Assembly (NCBI GenBank): GCA_002368805.1
Contig: DFFH01000028.1
Span: 33,685-45,169 of the forward strand
Source: Mageeibacillus sp. UBA3781
GTDB lineage: Bacteria > Bacillota > Clostridia > Saccharofermentanales > Saccharofermentanaceae
Direction of reading: 5' to 3'
DNA length: 11,485 bases
Shown: piece by piece, positions 7,913 to 11,485 of the stretch
Layout: the number at the start of each line of letters is the position of its first letter
Numbering within the stretch: position 1 is the first letter of the stretch
Position numbers and translations under genes: made by a program
Notes under the pieces: model-generated
The model's input: only the letters and a program-made list of their open reading frames with translations
Told to the model about the DNA's origin: nothing
The model's database searches: none

Positions 7913-7921
7913 ATTATACCA
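7913..7921 (-). promoter_or_regulatory. Extended -10 promoter of the metF operon
   Basis: The minus strand reads TGGTATAAT, a perfect TATAAT with a TGn extension, about 40 bp before the metF ATG. The predicted transcript would start near 7906 and leave only about 34 nt of untranslated leader. I see no good -35 hexamer; that position is occupied by the palindrome at 7937-7946. The short leader leaves no room for an S-box or cobalamin riboswitch downstream of this promoter. Confidence 0.65.
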
Positions 7922-7936
7922 TACGATGATACATTG

Positions 7937-7946
7937 CGGACGTCCG
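7937..7946. promoter_or_regulatory. 10-bp palindrome CGGACGTCCG over the metF -35 position
   Basis: CGGACGTCCG is a perfect 10-bp palindrome about 16 bp upstream of the metF extended -10 element. A repressor or activator of methionine genes could bind here. The GACGTC core resembles a gammaproteobacterial Met box, but MetJ is not expected in this lineage and only one copy is present, so the function is open. Confidence 0.25.
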
Positions 7947-7968
7947 ATGGCGAAAGTGTCGGAATCTA

Positions 7969-9492
7969 TCACAATTCCACCACATTCGTCGCCATTTTCT
8001 CTTTGAAGCGCACATCGTGCTCGACGATCAGCATCGTCGGAGAGTACTCTCGGATCAGTTTTTCGAGCTGCATCCGGGAAAATACATCGATGTAGTTCAG
8101 CGGTTCGTCCCAGATATAAAGATGCGCCGGCGTCAGAAGACTTGTGGCGATCAGGACCTTTTTCTTCTGGCCTTCGGAGAACTCTTCGATCCTCTTATCG
8201 AACTGCGCCTGCTCCAGTGCCAGCTGCCGAAGGACCGACAGAAACAGGCTGTAGTCCACCTGATTCTCGAAGGCATGCATCCTAAGATCCCCGTGAAGAT
8301 GGGACGTATCCTGATTGATATAGGAGATCTTCAGATTGCTGGCTGTCTGAAGAATCCCGGAAAGCTCGATATTTCCCATATCCCCTGATCCGGCAGATGC
8401 CAGGATCGCCTTGATGAGACTTGTCTTGCCGCATCCGTTTCTGCCCTGGAGAAATACCCGGTCTCCGTTTCGGATCTCGAAGTTAAGCCCCTCAAACACC
8501 GCGCTATCCGCATCCCGGTATCGAAGGGAAAGGTCCCTTGCTTCCACAAGACGGTCTTTATAGTGCTCCATCGGGGACAGTTTCAGGTCGCGGATCTGCT
8601 CGATATCCTGGAGAAGCCCTTCTTTCTCAGCGATATTTCTCTCCATCCGCTGTTCGAACACCTTCACGCGCGACTCCATTTTCTTCGTCTTCGCGCCGAT
8701 ATATGACCGTGCATTTTTCGTTCTGTCATGTTCCTTGATCGGATCGTAGCCGATCTTCGTATTTTCGTTCTTTGTCGCCCAGCTTCTACTCTGCTGCATC
8801 GTGGATTTCAACCGTCCGATCTCTTTCATATGCTTCTCATTTTCCGCTGTGGCAAAAGCATCCGCCCGCTCTTTATTTTCCCACCACGAGCTGAAGTTTC
8901 CCGTCTGCACCTCGATCGTTGCGCGGTTTAGGACCAGCACATGATCCACACATGCATCCAGCAGGTCACGGTCGTGCGACACCAGGATGAAGCCCTTCTT
9001 TCCGGCAAGGTATTTCTTCACGATTTCTCTTGCTTCCTGATCCAGGTGGTTCGTCGGCTCATCGATCAGAAGGAAATCATTTTCCCCTGCGAAAAGCACT
9101 CCCAGCATGACCTTCGTTCTTTCCCCGAAACTGAGCGTACGGATCGGCCGGTAGAGAAGCTCCGCATCCACACCAAGCTCGGAAAGCTCGCACATCACGC
9201 GCCAGGACTCTACGCCCGGCTTCCACTGCTCCATCAGTTCGTCCGCGTTTTTGGAAAGGTCCTCTTGATGGATCTTATACGGGAAATAATCACACGGCCA
9301 GTCCATGCTGATATTGCCGCTGTATTCATATTTTCCTAAAAGGAGATTCAGAAAAGTAGTCTTCCCTTTGCCGTTTCTTCCGATAAAGCCCAGTTTCCAC
9401 GAGGTATCGATCGTAAAGGAAACATGTTCGAAGATCGGATCGAAGCTGCTTCCGTATGAAAAAGATAGATCATTTACTTTGATTTGTGCCAT
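7969..9492 (-). CDS. ABC-F ATPase, Lsa/CplR-like ribosomal protection protein
   Basis: This soluble protein with two ATPase domains and no membrane segments probably binds the ribosome and displaces antibiotics of the peptidyl transferase centre. Family knowledge points to lincosamides, streptogramin A and pleuromutilins. It has 507 residues. Domain 1 has Walker A GRNGKGKT (38-45), signature LSFGERTK (120-127), Walker B FLLIDEPTNHLD (140-151, Glu145) and VSHDRD (His173). A charged helical interdomain linker runs from about 195 to 310 and includes QSRSWATKNENTKIG, typical of Lsa-type proteins. Domain 2 has Walker A GRNGCGKT (350-357), signature FSEGQKKK (438-445), Walker B YIWDEPLNYIDV (459-470, Glu463) and VEHD (His492). 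WDEPLNYIDV is characteristic of the Lsa/Vga branch. The ATG at 9492 has GAAGG and AGGAG upstream. The gene sits behind a leader with an intrinsic terminator, suggesting drug-induced expression. The drug spectrum cannot be read from sequence. Confidence 0.9.
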   Translation of the reverse strand: MAQIKVNDLSFSYGSSFDPIFEHVSFTIDTSWKLGFIGRNGKGKTTFLNLLLGKYEYSGNISMDWPCDYFPYKIHQEDLSKNADELMEQWKPGVESWRVMCELSELGVDAELLYRPIRTLSFGERTKVMLGVLFAGENDFLLIDEPTNHLDQEAREIVKKYLAGKKGFILVSHDRDLLDACVDHVLVLNRATIEVQTGNFSSWWENKERADAFATAENEKHMKEIGRLKSTMQQSRSWATKNENTKIGYDPIKEHDRTKNARSYIGAKTKKMESRVKVFEQRMERNIAEKEGLLQDIEQIRDLKLSPMEHYKDRLVEARDLSLRYRDADSAVFEGLNFEIRNGDRVFLQGRNGCGKTSLIKAILASAGSGDMGNIELSGILQTASNLKISYINQDTSHLHGDLRMHAFENQVDYSLFLSVLRQLALEQAQFDKRIEEFSEGQKKKVLIATSLLTPAHLYIWDEPLNYIDVFSRMQLEKLIREYSPTMLIVEHDVRFKEKMATNVVEL

Positions 9493-9510
9493 ATGTGCCT
9501 TCTTTCTCCT

Positions 9511-9549
9511 GAAAGAAAAAGTCTGCTTTTACGCACGCAAAAGCAGACT
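9511..9549 (-). terminator. Intrinsic terminator inside the ABC-F leader (attenuator)
   Basis: On the minus strand a perfect 11-bp stem AGTCTGCTTTT / AAAAGCAGACT encloses the 8-nt loop GCGTGCGT and runs straight into TTTTTCTTTC. It lies after the leader ORF stop (9551) and before the AGGAG/GAAGG ribosome binding site of the ABC-F gene. By default it should stop transcription before the coding region. Confidence 0.88.
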
Positions 9550-9550
9550 C

Positions 9551-9673
9551 TCATAACACACGTTTATATAAGAAACAGGGTGTTTCCACGTGATCGTGAT
9601 GATCTGCCGAAAGCGTACACAAGAAGACCTTTCCCAGGTCTTTTCCTAAGATGTGTATTCTCTCAACTGTCAT
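9551..9673 (-). CDS. Possible 40-codon leader peptide ORF of the ABC-F attenuator
   Basis: An ATG at 9673 opens a 40-codon frame beginning MTVERIHILGKDL and ending VETPCFLYKRVL. It stops at TGA 9553-9551, two bases before the terminator stem begins. The frame contains the second hairpin and the arm of the possible antiterminator, so ribosome position on it could decide the RNA fold. Its upstream purine stretch (GAGAAAG) is a modest ribosome binding site. Its ATG overlaps the stop of a tiny frame MRK* as TGATG. No known stalling motif is recognised. It could be a chance ORF: only its placement, not any homology, supports it. Confidence 0.45.
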   Translation of the reverse strand: MTVERIHILGKDLGKVFLCTLSADHHDHVETPCFLYKRVL

Positions 9674-9769
9674 CACTTTCTCATCGGTCTACCCGTAATA
9701 CCGGAAAAACCGGCACCCTTTCTTTTCAATCACAGGAAGCAGTTATCTTCCCGTCACTTCCTGTTTTTG

Positions 9770-9799
9770 ATACTACCATGCGCGGACCCGTCTTGGCAA
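9770..9799 (-). promoter_or_regulatory. Putative promoter of the ABC-F leader transcript
   Basis: The minus strand has TTGCCA (9799-9794, five of six matches to the -35 consensus), an 18-bp spacer, and TAGTAT (9775-9770, four of six) with a TGG extension directly before it. Transcription would start near 9763, exactly where the first leader hairpin begins. The promoter lies just downstream of the terminator of the preceding lipoprotein gene, giving an independent unit. TATAAC at 9811-9806 is a weaker alternative -10. Confidence 0.5.
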
Positions 9800-9821
9800 G
9801 CAGGTTATACTACTGCGCTAC

Positions 9822-9863
9822 AAAAAAAGCGTGACCGGAAGGACGATTTGTCTTTCCGGCCAC
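9822..9863 (-). terminator. Intrinsic terminator of the lipoprotein gene
   Basis: On the minus strand a 14-bp stem GTGGCCGGAAAGAC / GTCCTTCCGGTCAC closes a 5-nt loop AAATC. It contains one A-C mismatch and one G-U pair. The stem is followed by GC and a run of seven T. It begins 27 nt after the stop of the gene at 9891-11258 and separates it from the ABC-F unit. Confidence 0.9.
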
Positions 9864-9890
9864 GGATAGGATCATTCTATTTTTGATGCA

Positions 9891-11258
9891 TCAGTTCTGT
9901 GCATTATTGTCCGGTCCCTGCGGTGGCACAATTCCGATCTGCGGGAGTCCCGGATTCGGAAGACCGCTTCCGGATGTGTAGGCTGTCGGGTTTACCGGCG
10001 GCTGCGGAACATAAGGTGCATTCACCTGAGGTGCTGCCGGAGCCTGTGGTGCATACTGCTGAGGGAAGGCCGGAGATTGCGGTGCGATCGGGGAAGGCTG
10101 GATCGGCGCTGCCGGAACTTCCACTACCGGAGAAGGGTTCTTCGGTCCGTCGCCCTTATTCTTCTTTTTTCTAACGATCAGAACGATCACGAGGATGACG
10201 ATACCGACCACGAGGATACTGCCACCGATAATGGCAACAAGAAGGATCGGGAAGCCGGCCTTTTTGATCTTGAACTGTGCACTTACCGGCTCTTCCATTT
10301 CCGAAAGATCCCACTCGAGGACATTATCATCAGAGCTGTCGGCATTTTCTTCTTCCGCTTCATTCGGGAGCTCAACAGTCAGATTCATTGCCTTACCGGA
10401 AGCATCCCACTCCAGGGTATAGATTCCATCTTTTTCCGAGAAAGTAAAGTCATCAAATCCGAGTTCCGTAGTAACAAGAAGGTCTTCGAGATCCTCAAGA
10501 TCGACACCTTCCTGGGATGCTGTCACATCTGAGTCACCGCTGATATCCCATCCCATCTCTTCGAGATCATCAAACTGCTCCATGTCTTCGACGTCTTCAA
10601 AATCCAGAGAGACATCTGCCGTCTTATCTTTATTCACGGCAATAGTTGCCGCTGAAGGAAGTACTACTCCTCCGCTAAGAGAAAACTTTGCATAGATCGA
10701 GTCATTTATCTCAAAGAAATTCCACTCGATGCTGCTGCCGTCCTTGGATGCGCTGCCGTTTGTTTCGATCACTTCGCCCGGCACTTCAAGAACGAATCGC
10801 ATGTATCCGCCGTACTGCGACAGATAATCTTTGCTTAGACCCTGGCTGCTCGCATCTGAAGTGAGAGAAGAGACGTCCCACTCAAGTACATACTCACCAT
10901 CATCCACTTCTCTCAGGGAAAAACCGTTAAATGAACCTGTTTTATTCAGTTCTTTTTCCAGATCCTCAAGAGGAATGTGTTTCTTGACAGCTCTAAAACC
11001 AGAATATTTATCCTCTTTATACTCTTCGAGATCCCATCCGGCATCTGCAAATGCTTTCTGCGCGTCTTTCGTTCCGGTGGAAAGGTCACTTCCCAGATCC
11101 GTGCTCATCGCATAGACGAAGCTGAAATCGACCGTGCCGTCTGCATTTACCCTTGAACGGGCCTCATAACGGACGCATCCCGCCAGCGCGAAAACGATCG
11201 CAAACACCAGCACAAAAACAGATAGTTTTCTAACTGTACTTATTCTTTTCTGTTCCAT
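9891..11258 (-). CDS. LppM-like lipoprotein with duplicated ectodomain and C-terminal membrane anchor
   Basis: This 455-residue envelope protein has unknown function. A signal peptide (about 1-27) ends in the lipobox LAGC, predicting lipidation at Cys28. The ectodomain has two related halves. VNADGTVDFSF, GWDLEEY, GEYVLEWDVS and MRFVLEVPGE in residues 37-162 reappear as VNKDKTADVSL, GWDISGD, GIYTLEWDAS and MNLTVELPNE in residues 208-300. Each half ends with a strand pattern (IEWNFFEINDSIYAKFSL; VLEWDLSEMEEPVSAQFKI). The second half is shorter and strongly acidic. A membrane helix follows at about 336-362, then RKKKNK and a roughly 90-residue Pro/Ala/Gln-rich tail, probably cytoplasmic. The pattern resembles LppM/DUF3153-type domains, but I recognise this only by general look. 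The ATG at 11258 has AGGAGG seven bases upstream. The preceding partial gene ends with a similar tail, suggesting an operon of paralogues; the terminator at 9822-9863 closes it. Confidence 0.8.
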   Translation of the reverse strand: MEQKRISTVRKLSVFVLVFAIVFALAGCVRYEARSRVNADGTVDFSFVYAMSTDLGSDLSTGTKDAQKAFADAGWDLEEYKEDKYSGFRAVKKHIPLEDLEKELNKTGSFNGFSLREVDDGEYVLEWDVSSLTSDASSQGLSKDYLSQYGGYMRFVLEVPGEVIETNGSASKDGSSIEWNFFEINDSIYAKFSLSGGVVLPSAATIAVNKDKTADVSLDFEDVEDMEQFDDLEEMGWDISGDSDVTASQEGVDLEDLEDLLVTTELGFDDFTFSEKDGIYTLEWDASGKAMNLTVELPNEAEEENADSSDDNVLEWDLSEMEEPVSAQFKIKKAGFPILLVAIIGGSILVVGIVILVIVLIVRKKKNKGDGPKNPSPVVEVPAAPIQPSPIAPQSPAFPQQYAPQAPAAPQVNAPYVPQPPVNPTAYTSGSGLPNPGLPQIGIVPPQGPDNNAQN

Positions 11259-11309
11259 GTTTTATCCTCCTGCTATCGAGTTGTTATATTGTCTGATCCG
11301 ATAGGATCT

Positions 11310-11485
11310 TTATTCTTTGTTTTCCGAGTTCGGCAGCTGGCCGACAGCCGGAAGTCCGCTGACCTGCGGGACTTCTTTCAAATTCTCTTCCGGCATTGGA
11401 GAAGATACCGGCTCCGGAGAAGATACCGCTTCCGGAGAGGATACCGGTTCCGGAGAAGATACCGGCCCCGCTTGTACCACGGAAG
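11310..11485 (-). CDS. Partial CDS: C-terminal Pro/Ser/Glu repeat tail of an envelope-type protein
   Basis: Only the last 57 residues are in the window, ending at TAA 11312-11310. The fragment starts SVVQAGP and contains PVSSPE-type hexapeptides four times, with changes such as PEA and PMP. It ends VSGLPAVGQLPNSENKE. This low-complexity, proline-rich end resembles the tail of the next gene, which ends SGLPNPGLPQIGIVPP. It may therefore be a paralogous lipoprotein or membrane protein with a cytoplasmic or wall-spanning tail. The two genes are 51 nt apart with no terminator between them, so co-transcription is likely. The function cannot be judged without the missing N-terminal part. The frame is supported by the in-frame repeats and the stop position just before the next gene's ribosome binding site. 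Confidence 0.7.
   Translation of the reverse strand, partial: SVVQAGPVSSPEPVSSPEAVSSPEPVSSPMPEENLKEVPQVSGLPAVGQLPNSENKE
11401..11472. repeat. 18-bp tandem repeat, four units, coding for PVSSPE-type hexapeptides
   Basis: Four consecutive 18-bp units follow the plus-strand pattern GAAGATACCGGCTCCGGA with one to four changes each. A degenerate fifth unit may lie at 11383-11400. The length is a multiple of three, so unit gain or loss would lengthen or shorten the protein tail without shifting the frame. Confidence 0.85.

Larger units (their letters stand above)
9493..9763 (-). promoter_or_regulatory. Structured 5' leader of the ABC-F gene (predicted attenuator)
   Basis: About 270 nt separate the predicted start of transcription from the ABC-F ATG. 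In transcript order the leader holds several elements. First comes a hairpin with arms ACAGGAAG/CTTCCTGT (9764-9732), right at the predicted 5' end. Next is a 40-codon leader ORF (9673-9551). Inside it lies a hairpin AAGACCT/AGGTCTT within an outer TACACA/TGTGTA stem (9657-9616). A third hairpin GAAACA/TGTTTC lies inside a CACGT/ACGTG stem (9592-9559). Last comes a strong intrinsic terminator (9549-9511). GGCAGAT (9608-9602) can pair with the terminator's 5' arm (GTCTGCT, 9548-9542), offering a 7-bp antiterminator with two G-U pairs. Ribosome-mediated attenuation is known for several ABC-F resistance genes; its use here is inferred. Confidence 0.7.

Noticed and set aside
6925..7929. A 334-residue open frame on the plus strand.
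   Set aside because: It mirrors metF on the opposite strand and shows no recognisable motifs.
7873..7968. Searched for an S-box, T-box or cobalamin riboswitch before metF.
   Set aside because: The 96-nt gap is too short for these elements downstream of the promoter, and no conserved core or terminator was seen.
9781..9830. A tRNA-Gly-like stretch on the minus strand, including CTTGCCAAG like a GCC anticodon loop and TAGCGCAGTAGTA like a D-arm.
   Set aside because: The anticodon stem arms do not pair, the D-stem does not close, and there is no GTTCGA-type T-arm or acceptor stem. The region is better explained as the ABC-F promoter.
9484..9886. Plus-strand frames of 116 and 77 residues across the ABC-F leader.
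   Set aside because: They run through two intrinsic terminators and hairpins oriented for the minus strand and have no recognisable domain or good ribosome binding site.
11295..11308. Small hairpin GATCC/GGATC after the partial gene.
   Set aside because: The 5-bp stem has no following T-run, so it is not a convincing terminator; the next gene probably shares the transcript.
11401..11472. Short regular repeats considered as a CRISPR array.
   Set aside because: The units abut directly with no unique spacers and stay in frame with a coding region.

Overview
The window reads as a piece of a Firmicutes chromosome, most likely from a clostridial (Lachnospiraceae-like) bacterium. I infer this from strong AGGAG-type ribosome binding sites, an Lsa/CplR-like ABC-F protein, a two-component system beside an FtsX-type ABC transporter, and a short methionine synthase with its activation domain on a separate protein. 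No search was run, so the taxonomy is inference. Every convincing gene is on the minus strand, so the transcription order is from high to low coordinates.

Right end (9822-11485): the C-terminus of a protein with a Pro/Ser/Glu hexapeptide repeat is followed by a lipoprotein with an internally duplicated LppM-like ectodomain, a C-terminal membrane helix and a Pro/Gln-rich tail. This unit closes with a strong intrinsic terminator at 9822-9863.

Resistance module (7969-9799): a putative promoter, a leader of about 270 nt, and an Lsa-family ABC-F ribosome-protection ATPase. The leader carries several hairpins, a possible 40-codon leader peptide gene and a textbook intrinsic terminator just before the ABC-F ribosome binding site. 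This is the layout of a drug-responsive transcription attenuator and is the most interesting feature of the window.

Methionine/one-carbon module (3791-7921): an extended -10 promoter drives metF (methylenetetrahydrofolate reductase), then a stand-alone B12-dependent methionine synthase activation protein, then metH without an activation domain. MetF makes 5-methyl-THF, MetH transfers the methyl group to homocysteine through cobalamin, and the small protein probably reactivates oxidised cobalamin.

Left end (1-3736): an OmpR-type response regulator and a HAMP sensor kinase (4-nt overlap), then an ABC ATPase and an FtsX-type permease (7-nt overlap) that runs off the window. An 11-bp-spaced direct repeat next to a possible promoter before the ATPase gene is a candidate binding site for the regulator, which would make this a sense-and-export unit.

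Genes are packed tightly. The only stretch over 300 bases without a main gene is 9493-9890, and it holds the attenuator leader, its promoter and the upstream terminator.
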